Shown: piece by piece, positions 44,297 to 52,280 of the stretch | Numbering within the stretch: the first letter of the stretch is position 1 | How the letters are laid out: every line of letters begins with the position of its first letter | DNA from: Kribbella sp. NBC_00382 | Lineage (GTDB): Bacteria > Actinomycetota > Actinomycetes > Propionibacteriales > Kribbellaceae | Length of the DNA: 64,000 nt | NCBI RefSeq assembly: GCF_036067295.1 | Contig: NZ_CP107954.1 | Location: forward strand, 62,001-126,000 | Direction of reading: 5' to 3' | Notes under the pieces: model-generated | The model's database searches: none | What the model was told of the DNA's origin: nothing | Seen by the model: the letters and a program-made list of their open reading frames with translations, nothing else | Translations under genes and position numbers: made by a program

Positions 44297-45631
44297 CTAC
44301 GCCAGCTCCTCGGCGCGGGGATCCCGGGCGCAGCGGAAGCCGGCGAAGATCTGGCGGCGGATCGGGTAATCCCAGTTGCGGAAGGTGCCGCGGGCCACGA
44401 TCTCGTCGGTGCCGAACGAACCGCCGCGCAGCATCTTGTAGTCGTCTCCGAAGAAGACCAGCGAGTACTCGTCGTACGGGAACGCGCGGAACCCCGGGTA
44501 CGGCGTGAAGCTACTGCTCGTCCACTCCCACACGTCGCCGATCAACTGCTCGACCCCGAGCGGCGACGCGCCAGCCGGGTACGCCCCGATCGGCGCCGGC
44601 CGCAGGTGCCGTTGACCGAGATTCGCATGTTGCGGGCCCGGGCTCTCGTCGCCCCAAGGGAAGCGCCGCGTCCGCCCGGTCGCCGGGTCGAAGCGGGCCG
44701 CGAACTCCCACTCCTCCTCGGTCGGCAGTCGCTTGCCCGCCCACTTCGCATAGGCCTCGGCCTCGTAGAAACTGACGTGCATCACCGGCTCGTCGAGCGG
44801 CAGCAACTCCCGATGCCCGAACCGCGTCCGCACCCAGTTGCCGTCCTCACGCTCCCAGAATCGCGGCGCCACGAGCGAGGCCTTCTGCACCTGCGCCCAA
44901 CCGGCGTCAGACCACCACTGCGGATCCTGGTAGCCCCCACCGGTGACGAACTTGAGGTAGTCGCCGTTGCTCACCGGCGCGGTGTCGATCACGTACGGAG
45001 CGACGCGCACCGGATGGGCCGGCCGCTCGTTGTCGAGCGCCCACGGCTCGATCGAAGTACCCATCTCGAAGACACCACCCGGTACGAGCACCTCGGACTT
45101 GGCGAGCCGTCGACCGGGCGGCGGCGCCGGCGCGTCGAGGACCGGGGCGCCGGTGCGGAGCTGGTGCGTGGCGAGCATCGTCTCGTCGTGCTGCTGCTCG
45201 TGCTGCACGATCATGCCGAACGCGAATCCGTTGTCGATCAGCTCGCGATCGCCGCCGAACTTCACGTGGTCGAGCACGTCGAGGACCTTGTCGCGCACCT
45301 CGACGACGTACTGCCGGGTCTCGGCCGGGCCGAGCAGCGGCAGCGACGGGCGGTCGGCCCGGGCGTGCATGAACGCGTCGTACAGCTCGTCGATGTCCTG
45401 CCGGACCGGGTCGCGGCCGCCGACGTCGCGGACCAGCCAGAGCTCTTCCTGGTTGCCGATGTGCGCGTAGTCCCAGACCAGTGGCGACATCAGCTTCGAG
45501 TGCTGCCGGACCAGGTCGTCGGTGTCGACCGCGTCGGTCAGCTGGACGGTCCGGCCGCGCGAGCGCTCGAGCTGCTCGGCGACGAACGACCGCAGTCCCT
45601 CGGCGGTCAGATCTGACAACTGGTGGTTCAT
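44297..45631 (-). CDS. egtB: Hercynylcysteine sulfoxide synthase (EgtB)
   Basis: EgtB is a non-haem iron oxygenase that joins hercynine and gamma-glutamylcysteine. The 444-residue protein has an N-terminal DinB-like domain with the iron-ligand motif VQHEQQHDETMLATHQLRT, and a C-terminal formylglycine-generating-enzyme-like domain with GGVFEMGTSIEPWALDNE, WAGKRLPTEEEWEFAAR and the closing VFFGDDYKMLRGGSFGTDE. ATG 45631 overlaps the egtA stop by four bases, coupling the two. All residues expected for the iron site are present. Confidence 0.95.
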   Translation of the reverse strand: MNHQLSDLTAEGLRSFVAEQLERSRGRTVQLTDAVDTDDLVRQHSKLMSPLVWDYAHIGNQEELWLVRDVGGRDPVRQDIDELYDAFMHARADRPSLPLLGPAETRQYVVEVRDKVLDVLDHVKFGGDRELIDNGFAFGMIVQHEQQHDETMLATHQLRTGAPVLDAPAPPPGRRLAKSEVLVPGGVFEMGTSIEPWALDNERPAHPVRVAPYVIDTAPVSNGDYLKFVTGGGYQDPQWWSDAGWAQVQKASLVAPRFWEREDGNWVRTRFGHRELLPLDEPVMHVSFYEAEAYAKWAGKRLPTEEEWEFAARFDPATGRTRRFPWGDESPGPQHANLGQRHLRPAPIGAYPAGASPLGVEQLIGDVWEWTSSSFTPYPGFRAFPYDEYSLVFFGDDYKMLRGGSFGTDEIVARGTFRNWDYPIRRQIFAGFRCARDPRAEELA

Positions 45632-46947
45632 GAAGCTCGCCTTCTCTGGGTGTCGTCGACGATGTAGTGCAGTCGCTCGCCGGCCTCGGTGATCAGGTCT
45701 TGATCGACTCCGGTCCGGTAGAGGTTGGTGGTGGCCAGCTCGACCAGCTCGCGCGCGGCCTGCAGGACAGGCTTGTCGTCCAGCCCCTCCCGCGCCGCCG
45801 GGAACCATCGCCCAGCCGCCGGCGCCGAAGCCGCCAGTGCCTGGTCGGTAACGGCCGGGTCAGACATCAGTGCGGAGAGCAACAAGGTCGGCGCGATCCA
45901 GCCATCGCCCTCCTGCGCATCGAGATACCGCACCTCCAGGTAGCCGCGGGGCCGTACCGGTGGGAACAACGTGGACAGGTGGTACTCCAGATCCCCGTAC
46001 GTCGGCCTGTCGGCCAGCGGATCACCAGCGCCCGGACTGCTCCCGGATCGAGCACCGCCGGCCAGGCCGGTGCCATCCGGCGCTCGGCTCGCCAGGCCCG
46101 TGCCGTCCAGGGCTCCATCGGCCCAGGCGCCGAACGTGAGGCCGGCGGGTGCGTCCCAGCTGTCTCCCCGTCGGAGACAGAGCACCGGCGCCTCCATCGC
46201 AGTACGGGCCCAGGCCTCGGCTGGATCACCGCCGTCGAGCGGCGGCGGCTCGGTGAACGGTGCACAGGTACCGAAAGTCGCCTCCGTCCGGGCGGAGGCC
46301 CAGCCGGTGTCGTTGCCTTCGCGGTGTCGCGAGTTGGCGAAGAGCGCGACCAGGGCCGGGCCGAGGTCGTGCAGTGCTCGCCAGCGCAGCGCTGTCTGGT
46401 CAGCTTCGCCTGCGTCGAGGCAGACCTGCAGACCGGCGGTGCTGCACATCATCCGGGGGCCGTGCGGACCGAGCTGCGCGAAGGCGCGCTCCATCGCGGC
46501 GTACCGGGGAACGGTCAGCAGGCGGCGGGGCGGGCGGTAGGCGTCGAGGCCGTGCCGCCCTGGCTCGAGGCCTTGGGCGGCGAGCAGTTGCCTGAGCTCG
46601 GCGGCGTCGGCCGTCGTGTCGTCGATCAACTGAGGGATGGAGGCCGCGGCCTGACCCGAGATCTCCACCTGGCCACCCGGCTCGACGGTGACCAGAGAAC
46701 CCCGGCCGAGTGGCAGCTGTGGGCTGTCCGGGACCAGGGTCGGGGGCGCGTGCACGCCCAGGGCGTTGCTGAGTTGAGCGGCATCGAGAGGCCGGTGCGG
46801 ATCATCCGCGTGGTGCACCGTCCACTCCAGCTCGACGCCGTGCAGCTGGGGAGGACCATGCTTGAAACACACCATCGCGACATAACCCTCTGCCTCCACG
46901 CGGGAGCCGATCGGGGTGGTCGCCGGAAACTCGCCGGGCGCGGTCAC
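45628..46947 (-). CDS. egtA: Glutamate-cysteine ligase of ergothioneine synthesis
   Basis: EgtA makes gamma-glutamylcysteine, the sulfur donor for EgtB. This ~439-residue protein belongs to the actinobacterial GCS2-type family: VELEWTVHHADDPHRPLDAA, LVTVEPGGQVEISGQAA, GPRMMCSTAGLQVCLDAGE and RGYLEVRYLDAQEGDGW. The start is uncertain: GTG 46947 is chosen, while a TTG at 46983 would add twelve residues. Residues ~300-330 contain a Gly/Ala-rich insertion (GTGLASRAPDGTGLAGG). It leads the egtA-B-C-D operon; egtE was not found in the window. Confidence 0.92.
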   Translation of the reverse strand: MTAPGEFPATTPIGSRVEAEGYVAMVCFKHGPPQLHGVELEWTVHHADDPHRPLDAAQLSNALGVHAPPTLVPDSPQLPLGRGSLVTVEPGGQVEISGQAAASIPQLIDDTTADAAELRQLLAAQGLEPGRHGLDAYRPPRRLLTVPRYAAMERAFAQLGPHGPRMMCSTAGLQVCLDAGEADQTALRWRALHDLGPALVALFANSRHREGNDTGWASARTEATFGTCAPFTEPPPLDGGDPAEAWARTAMEAPVLCLRRGDSWDAPAGLTFGAWADGALDGTGLASRAPDGTGLAGGARSGSSPGAGDPLADRPTYGDLEYHLSTLFPPVRPRGYLEVRYLDAQEGDGWIAPTLLLSALMSDPAVTDQALAASAPAAGRWFPAAREGLDDKPVLQAARELVELATTNLYRTGVDQDLITEAGERLHYIVDDTQRRRAS

Positions 46948-46983
46948 GTCAGCGAACCTAACCGCGCCCCTGGGCGCGTTCAA

Positions 46984-47224
46984 CCGATAGTGGGTTACCC
47001 CTCGATGACGTGACAGCGGGGGTGTGAGCCGTCCAACACTGTGTCGAATTCATGATCGACATCGTGCCTGCGGCCACCGACAATATTGCTCCGTCACCCT
47101 CGGCCCCCTTTTGTAGCGCTTCGGTCGGTCCCGCCTGGACCGCGCGGTCAGTCGCCGGTGCCCGTTCCGCTTTGAGCGAAACGGCGATCGTGGTGCGCGG
47201 TATCCGGACGGGTAGGAAGGATGC
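46984..47224 (+). other. Intergenic gap between egtA and the solA-like gene
   Basis: This ~240-base divergent gap should hold the promoters of the egt operon and the oxidase gene. I see no clear -10/-35 pair, palindrome or short gene in it; GGTAGGAAGG just before 47225 is the ribosome-binding site of the oxidase. Confidence 0.5.
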
Positions 47225-48301
47225 ATGCAGAGCTACGACGTGGTCGTGATCGGCGCCGGCGCGATGGGATCGGCTGCGGCCCGGGCCCTGGCGGTCGCCG
47301 GCCGTGAGGTGCTGGTGCTGGAGCAGTACGAGCTCGGGCACGACCGGGGCGGATCGCATGGCGGCACCAGGCTGTTCCGGCTGGCCATCGACGACGAGGG
47401 CGAACTGTTGCGTGCGGCACGTTCTCGAGAGCTCTGGCATGAGCTGGAGAGCGAGACGGGCGTGCAGATGCTCGACCTGGTCGGCGGGGTGGACCATGGC
47501 ATGCCGGAGCGGCAGGTTTCGGAGTCTGCCGGGCTGCTTGGGCAACACGGGATTGAGCACGAGGTGTTGGCGCCGGAGGCTGCTGCTGAGCGCTGTCCGG
47601 GGATGCGGTTCGACGGGCAGGTGCTGTACCAACCTGGGTCGGGGCGGGCGTTGGCGTCGCAGGCGTTGGCGGCGATCCGGGAGTCGGCTGTCGCGTTGGG
47701 GGTTGAGTTCCGGACTGGGTGCGCGGCTACCGGCGTACGGGTTGTCGGGGATGGGGTTGAGGTGGAGACGGCGGCCGGCGTAGTGCGGGCTGGGCAGTTG
47801 GTGGTGACTGCTGGGCCTTGGACTGCGGACGTACTGGCTTGGGTTGTCGAGGTGCCGGCAATCTCGGCGTCGCAGGAGCAGCCGCGGTTCTTCGCGCCGC
47901 TGGATGAGTCTGCGCAGTGGCCGGTCTTCGTGCATCGGCGGGCGGCGACACCGGCGTACGGGGTGTTCGAAGAGGGACACGGGGTGAAGGTCGGTCTGCA
48001 TGCGACCGGTCCGGTGATCTCGCTCGACCAGCGGGACTTCGCGATCGAGCCGACGCGGGATGCGGCGCTGATCGAGTACGTGCGGGAGTGGTTCCCCGGC
48101 GTGGACGTTTCGCGATCCGAGGCGATCAGCTGCCTCTACGACAACACCACCCGCGGCGACTTCGTGATCGACCGCCGCGGCCCGATCAGCCTGGCCACCG
48201 GCTTCCACGGCGAGGGCTTCAAGTTCGTCCCGCTAGTAGCCCACTACCTGACCAGCCTGGTGACCGGCGGCGACCCGGTCCCCGACGTCTTCAGAATTTG
48301 A
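47225..48301 (+). CDS. FAD-dependent oxidase, N-methyl-tryptophan/sarcosine oxidase-like
   Basis: This 358-residue flavoprotein resembles monomeric sarcosine oxidase / SolA, which oxidise N-methyl amino acids to formaldehyde and the amino acid. The N-terminus has the FAD motif VVVIGAGAMGSAAARALAVA, then GSHGGTRLFRLAIDDEGE. Near the C-terminus, EAISCLYDNTTRGDFVIDR carries the Cys that binds FAD covalently in the family. The closing GFHGEGFKFVPLVAHYL is also typical. ATG 47225 has GGAAGG upstream. It overlaps the convergent FhuF-like gene by 11 bases. Substrate is inferred from family. Confidence 0.9.
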   Translation: MQSYDVVVIGAGAMGSAAARALAVAGREVLVLEQYELGHDRGGSHGGTRLFRLAIDDEGELLRAARSRELWHELESETGVQMLDLVGGVDHGMPERQVSESAGLLGQHGIEHEVLAPEAAAERCPGMRFDGQVLYQPGSGRALASQALAAIRESAVALGVEFRTGCAATGVRVVGDGVEVETAAGVVRAGQLVVTAGPWTADVLAWVVEVPAISASQEQPRFFAPLDESAQWPVFVHRRAATPAYGVFEEGHGVKVGLHATGPVISLDQRDFAIEPTRDAALIEYVREWFPGVDVSRSEAISCLYDNTTRGDFVIDRRGPISLATGFHGEGFKFVPLVAHYLTSLVTGGDPVPDVFRI

Positions 48302-48953
48302 CCCGCGGACACCCGCCACATGCCTTCACGTTGGGCAGCGCGTAGACGAAGCAGCACGAAGTACGAAACTTCTGGTCCAGGTCGATGTGGAACGCCTCAG
48401 CCGCCGTGGCAGCCTGCACTGCTTCCTCCGGCAGTCGCAGAGCAGCCCGGAGCTCGTCATCCACCGCACCGCGCTTCTGACGAGACCCCATCTTCACGCC
48501 AGGCCGGTAGCTGTCAGTGAACGCCTCCGTATGCTCCCTGACCTGCCGCGCCGCCTCCTCGAGCGAGACCACCCGCTCCGACAGCAGCGCAACCTCCATC
48601 GGGTAATGCGCAGTCGGATGCTTCCTGAACGCCAGCCCCTCCGGCGAAACATCCGGCGATACCCCAGTCAACGCAGTAGCCAGCCCCGCAACAATCGACG
48701 GCACCGACACGTACCACATCAACACGAACATCGCCGCGACCTGCACCGGCGGCTCGATCGCATACTCCCGCCCGTAGTCATCCAGCAACGCCTCACGCCA
48801 CCCGTACGTCGGATCGCCGCCAGCCTGCTGCTCCTTCAGCAACTCAGCGCAGGAAATCCACTCAGGCCCAGGCAATCCAGCCGCAGCACGAACGGACAGC
48901 CAGGAAACCTCCCCATCCAGCACGCCCGCGAGCCGCCCCACGGAATAAGTCAC
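48291..48953 (-). CDS. FhuF-like ferric iron reductase / (2Fe-2S) protein
   Basis: This 220-residue protein has the FhuF C-terminal [2Fe-2S] domain: the last ~20 residues contain Cys-Cys, ten residues, Cys, two residues, Cys (TSCC...KACGGC). The N-terminal part matches the siderophore-interacting IucA/IucC-like or FhuF helper region (VQVAAMFVLMWYVSVPSI). FhuF-type proteins reduce ferric siderophores in the cytoplasm to release iron. The gene is divergent from the unknown gene at 49177, and the gap between carries palindromic copy C. Confidence 0.87.
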   Translation of the reverse strand: MTYSVGRLAGVLDGEVSWLSVRAAAGLPGPEWISCAELLKEQQAGGDPTYGWREALLDDYGREYAIEPPVQVAAMFVLMWYVSVPSIVAGLATALTGVSPDVSPEGLAFRKHPTAHYPMEVALLSERVVSLEEAARQVREHTEAFTDSYRPGVKMGSRQKRGAVDDELRAALRLPEEAVQAATAAEAFHIDLDQKFRTSCCFVYALPNVKACGGCPRVKF

Positions 48954-49032
48954 CCGCCCACCCTACGTTCCCACCCCCAGGTCCGGTGCGGCCTACTCGG
49001 GCCCTCGATCGCAGGACTCGCAGGAGGTAATG

Positions 49033-49144
49033 CGGACCGCCAGCACTCACCAACCAGCAGGACGGGTGACCTCGCGTGATCGGCTGAGCGTGGGATACGC
49101 GGCGCCGGTTCGGGTGGGAGGCGTTGGTGAGTGCTGGCGGTCCG
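49033..49144. repeat. Palindromic element family, copy C
   Basis: The arms 49033-49054 and 49123-49144 are perfect reverse complements over 22 bp. The left arm reads CGGACCGCCAGCACTCACC then AAC, differing from copy A at arm positions 11 and 15, and both arms carry the matching change. The 68-base spacer contains a CGCGT/ACGCG dyad. It lies between the divergent FhuF-like gene and the unknown gene at 49177. Confidence 0.92.
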
Positions 49145-49176
49145 GGCGCCCGGCTCGCGTGGGTAGGGTCGGGGGT

Positions 49177-49848
49177 ATGGCGTTGGAGCGATGGCATGTG
49201 GGGCCTTGGACGGCTCGGGGGACGGGTATCGGGGAGGCGTTTGAGCCGGGGGTGAAGCGGACGCCGGATGAGTTGAACTTTGATGTTGTGGGGTTGTCGC
49301 GGATTCTTGGGCGGCGGCAGACGACTGCTGAAGAGATGTTGATGCGGCGGTGTCAGGGGGAACTGCGGCCGACCGATCCGCGGCTGGTTGGGGTGCAGAC
49401 GATTCCTGATGCCGACGTCGCTCGGCAGCTGAGCGAGTTGGCAGAGGTGGCGTTCGCGTGGATTGCTGGGCAGGCGCCGGTTGGGTATGAGTTTGTTCGG
49501 GGAGACGCCGTTGAGTTGCGGCCATTGATGGATCTCGGCGCCGAGGTGGTGACGGTGGACGCTGTCGTTGAGGTGGCGGCTGGGCGCGGGGATGCGTTGG
49601 CGGCGGATCGGTTGGCGGCTTCGCAGGTACGGCGTTCTAGTACCGGCGACTGGTACGCCGGTGACGCCATCTGCAACTGGTCGGGCCCCTACCCGACCGC
49701 CGAGCAGGCCGCCGATGCCGTAAGGGCAGCTCGTGTCGAACTTGTCAGCCAGCTCGCCGAAGCGGGTCACGATGACCTTGCAGCCACCGCGACCCGCTGG
49801 CCAGACGTGGTCACGCAACAGCCCGAAGCGGTTACGCCACCGACCTGA
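49177..49848 (+). CDS. Hypothetical protein of 223 residues
   Basis: I do not recognise this protein. It has no signal peptide or membrane segment. The N-terminus is rich in Trp and Arg (ALERWHVGPWTARGTGIG), followed by a helical region with DELNFDVVGLSRILGRRQ and a C-terminal acidic-aliphatic helix (EQAADAVRAARVELVSQLAE). ATG 49177 is preceded by GGTCGGGGGT, and the longer frame back to 49030 runs into palindromic copy C. Its 3' end overlaps the convergent CHAP gene by 17 bases. Confidence 0.6.
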   Translation: MALERWHVGPWTARGTGIGEAFEPGVKRTPDELNFDVVGLSRILGRRQTTAEEMLMRRCQGELRPTDPRLVGVQTIPDADVARQLSELAEVAFAWIAGQAPVGYEFVRGDAVELRPLMDLGAEVVTVDAVVEVAAGRGDALAADRLAASQVRRSSTGDWYAGDAICNWSGPYPTAEQAADAVRAARVELVSQLAEAGHDDLAATATRWPDVVTQQPEAVTPPT

Positions 49849-50623
49849 AGCCGTGTTTGAGGCCGAGCCTCTTCAGCGAGTCCATCCCGGGGATGCCATC
49901 AGCGTCCTTGCCGGAAAAGCCGAGCCGGCGCTGGAACTGCGCATACGCCTTGATCGTGACCGTGCCGAACGACCCGTCCTTGGCGAAAGCCGGCGACAGC
50001 AAACCCTCAGCCACCAGCGCCGCCTCCACGACCCGCACCTCCGCCGGGAACGACGTCGCGCCATCAGCCCCCGGCGCGTCCTTCTTCGCAGCAGCGACAA
50101 CCCTCGCCAGCGACACCGTCGGAACGCCCGGCCTGAGCGCGCTCCCACGACCAACCGCCTTGTAATCCGGACGCCCGAAACCCCGGATCATCGTCGCCCC
50201 ACCGGTCCACCGCCGGCTGTGCCGGAACACTCCGACGCCGGTCCTGCTGCCGTCCAGATTCGTGTTGCCCTCGATCGTTTTGACGAAGTCGCCCTCGACC
50301 CGCTCGACGAAGAAGACATGCGCGATCCGGCCGAGCTTCTGGTCGAACAGGAAGCCGACGTCACCCGCCCGCGGGCTGTTGAACAGCCGGCCGGCGTTCT
50401 TGAAGCCGGTCTGCATCGACGGGGTGAACGCGGTGTCCGTCCCCGCCACCAGCGGCACCTTGTTGAGCTTCCAGCCCGCGACCAGGAACGTAGCGCACCA
50501 GGCCTGGCCGTTCGCGTGACCTGCCTTGGCCGCGTACGGGTTCTTGTTGGAGCCGAGCGGATTCTCCATCGTCCGCACCTGCGCCGCCGCCCAGGTGAGC
50601 AGGTCCCGCACCGTGCCGCTCAT
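49832..50623 (-). CDS. CHAP-type amidase with C-terminal peptidoglycan-binding domain
   Basis: This 263-residue protein has an N-terminal CHAP-type cysteine peptidase/amidase region: the Cys in GQAWCATFLVAGWKLNKV and the His in GRIAHVFFVERVEGD are placed as the catalytic pair. The C-terminal ~80 residues resemble a peptidoglycan-binding domain (TIKAYAQFQRRLGFSGKDAD, IPGMDSLKRLG). There is no signal peptide, so it looks like a phage-type endolysin or an intracellular cell-wall enzyme. ATG 50623 overlaps the stop of a 46-codon acidic gene, coupling the two. No other phage genes are adjacent. Confidence 0.8.
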   Translation of the reverse strand: MSGTVRDLLTWAAAQVRTMENPLGSNKNPYAAKAGHANGQAWCATFLVAGWKLNKVPLVAGTDTAFTPSMQTGFKNAGRLFNSPRAGDVGFLFDQKLGRIAHVFFVERVEGDFVKTIEGNTNLDGSRTGVGVFRHSRRWTGGATMIRGFGRPDYKAVGRGSALRPGVPTVSLARVVAAAKKDAPGADGATSFPAEVRVVEAALVAEGLLSPAFAKDGSFGTVTIKAYAQFQRRLGFSGKDADGIPGMDSLKRLGLKHGFRSVA

Positions 50624-50760
50624 GAGTCGGACTCCAGCGTCGCACCGTCCACCAGGTCCTCGTCGTACTGCGGCAGCCGGGTCTGTACGACCTGGTCCTG
50701 CGCGCCGTCCTCCGGTAGCGGGTAGTTGCCCGTCTCAACCGGATTCTCCTTGTCAGACAT
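50620..50760 (-). CDS. Small acidic protein coupled to the CHAP gene
   Basis: This is a 46-residue protein beginning MSDKENPVETGNYPLPEDGA and ending LVDGATLESDS, with twelve Asp/Glu and only two Lys/Arg. GGGGGAGAA lies about 10 bases upstream of the ATG at 50760, a good ribosome-binding site. Its TGA overlaps the CHAP gene ATG. No family is recognised; a role as inhibitor, chaperone or partner of the CHAP enzyme is possible but is inference. Confidence 0.7.
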   Translation of the reverse strand: MSDKENPVETGNYPLPEDGAQDQVVQTRLPQYDEDLVDGATLESDS

Positions 50761-50844
50761 CCTGTTCTCCCCCTTGGATCTGCAGGCGGGTCCGGTTCGG
50801 ACCGGCCCTTATCCAACAGATTCCACCGGAGGCTTCAGAAACCC

Positions 50845-51540
50845 TTAAAGTGCCCAGCTCGCGACGAAGTAGCCGACGCCGTACGGCGCCGCGTGGTACC
50901 CGAGTTGCCCGTGTAGACCCGCCGTGGCAGTGGCCCCGGCTAGTACCTGGCATGGGGCCCGGCCGGCGGCGTGGAGTTCGGTGGCGAGGTCGGGATCGAG
51001 CGCGGCGAGTGTGTCGGTGTCGGCCAGTTCAAGGGCGGCGGCGACCGTACTGTCGAAGAGCTCGGCGCGTGGGTGGAGATGTACCGGGGCGTGGTCGCTG
51101 CGTCGCGCTGAGCCATCGCCCATCACCAGCAGGGCGATCCGTTCGTTGCCATGGGCAATCTCTTGTCCCAGGGCGAGACAAGCGGCCGGGGTTTCCGAGG
51201 CGGACACGGTGATGGAGGTACGCGGCAGGTCGGCTGCTTTGCTCTGCTCGACGAGCCAGGCGCCGACGGCGAGCGACAGCGGCAGTACCGGAGGACCGGG
51301 ATCGCCGACGGTCACCTCCGGAGCGCCGTACGGGCCGAAACTGCCGGCGGCGGACGCGTCATACCGAGTGCCCGTGGCCGGGCCAGAACCAACGATCACC
51401 AAGGCGTCCGCATCGGCCAGTCGGTCGATTGCGGTGAAGCAAGCAGCGCGGAGAGGATCGAGTTCGAAGGCGGCGCCTGAGGCGAGTTCGGGGATCAGGA
51501 GGGGCGGATGCGGGCAGACCGCGGCGGCGACGACAGGCAC
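50845..51540 (-). CDS. Class III extradiol dioxygenase-like (LigB/MEMO-type) protein
   Basis: This 231-residue protein belongs to the LigB/class III extradiol dioxygenase superfamily. It begins VAAAVCPHPPLLIPELASG with the His pair position, has LVIVGSGPATGTRYDASAAG and GDGSARRSDHAPVHLHPRAEL, and lacks the full set of metal-binding residues expected in a true dioxygenase, as far as I can judge. Related actinobacterial proteins of unknown role occur in many genomes. It starts two bases after the stop of the RibD-C reductase gene, placing it in one operon with the folP2-like gene. Confidence 0.75.
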   Translation of the reverse strand: MPVVAAAVCPHPPLLIPELASGAAFELDPLRAACFTAIDRLADADALVIVGSGPATGTRYDASAAGSFGPYGAPEVTVGDPGPPVLPLSLAVGAWLVEQSKAADLPRTSITVSASETPAACLALGQEIAHGNERIALLVMGDGSARRSDHAPVHLHPRAELFDSTVAAALELADTDTLAALDPDLATELHAAGRAPCQVLAGATATAGLHGQLGYHAAPYGVGYFVASWAL

Positions 51541-51542
51541 CC

Positions 51543-52280
51543 TCAGTTCCTTCCGTACCGCAGGAAGAGGTAGCCGTCATCCCCGTTGAGCACATGCAAC
51601 GGCGACAACCGGTGGACCTCCGTCGACGCGATCCCGTCCGTGATCCGCCGCGCCCCAGGCCCCGCCAGCAGCGGCGAGACCGTCAGGCACATCTCATCCA
51701 CGAGATCCGCCGACGTCAGCGCCCCCAGCAAATGCGGCCCGCCCTCACACAGGATCTGCGGCAACCCACGCTCGACCAAACCCTCAACAGCCTTGCCCAG
51801 ATCAACGACATCATCACCACAGACCAGTACGTCGGCAACCTCCGCCAACGCCTTCCGCTGATCCGCCGGCGCCGACTCGCAAGTGATCACGATCGGCCGC
51901 ACCGGCGCCTCCGTGAACACCGAACTCTCAGCACTCAGATCCAACCGCGCCGAAACAACCGCGAGCACCGGATTCTCCGGCAACCCCTGCGCCGCACGCC
52001 ACTCGCGACGCGCCTTGCCCAACCGCAACCCGTTGTACTGCTCGGCCCGGAGCGTCCCAGCACCAACCAGTACGACATCCGCGAGCTGCCGCAACAGCCC
52101 GAGCAGATTCTGGTCATCCTTCGACGACAGCCCACCGGACAACCCGTCCAGCGTCACCGCCCCGTCGATGCTCGTGACGAAGTTGGCCCTCAGCCGACGC
52201 GCCGACCGATCCGGTACGGCGTACGCGGCGATCAACTCCTCACCGGTCAACTCGTTGCCCTCAGCCGACCAGCGATGCAT
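51543..52280 (-). CDS. RibD C-terminal-like pyrimidine reductase family protein
   Basis: This 245-residue protein is related to the reductase domain of RibD: LRANFVTSIDGAVTLDG, LADVVLVGAGTLRAEQYNGL and LPQILCEGGPHLLGALTSADL, all with the NADPH-site pattern. It lacks the deaminase domain. Because a full ribD exists at 13.6 kb, this one probably acts on another pterin- or pyrimidine-like molecule. The ATG at 52280 shares one base with the folP2-like stop (TGATG), so translation is coupled. Confidence 0.82.
   Translation of the reverse strand: MHRWSAEGNELTGEELIAAYAVPDRSARRLRANFVTSIDGAVTLDGLSGGLSSKDDQNLLGLLRQLADVVLVGAGTLRAEQYNGLRLGKARREWRAAQGLPENPVLAVVSARLDLSAESSVFTEAPVRPIVITCESAPADQRKALAEVADVLVCGDDVVDLGKAVEGLVERGLPQILCEGGPHLLGALTSADLVDEMCLTVSPLLAGPGARRITDGIASTEVHRLSPLHVLNGDDGYLFLRYGRN

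Noticed and set aside
49832-50760. Prophage lysis cassette
   Set aside because: The CHAP enzyme is lysin-like, but there is no holin, integrase, structural gene or attachment site nearby.
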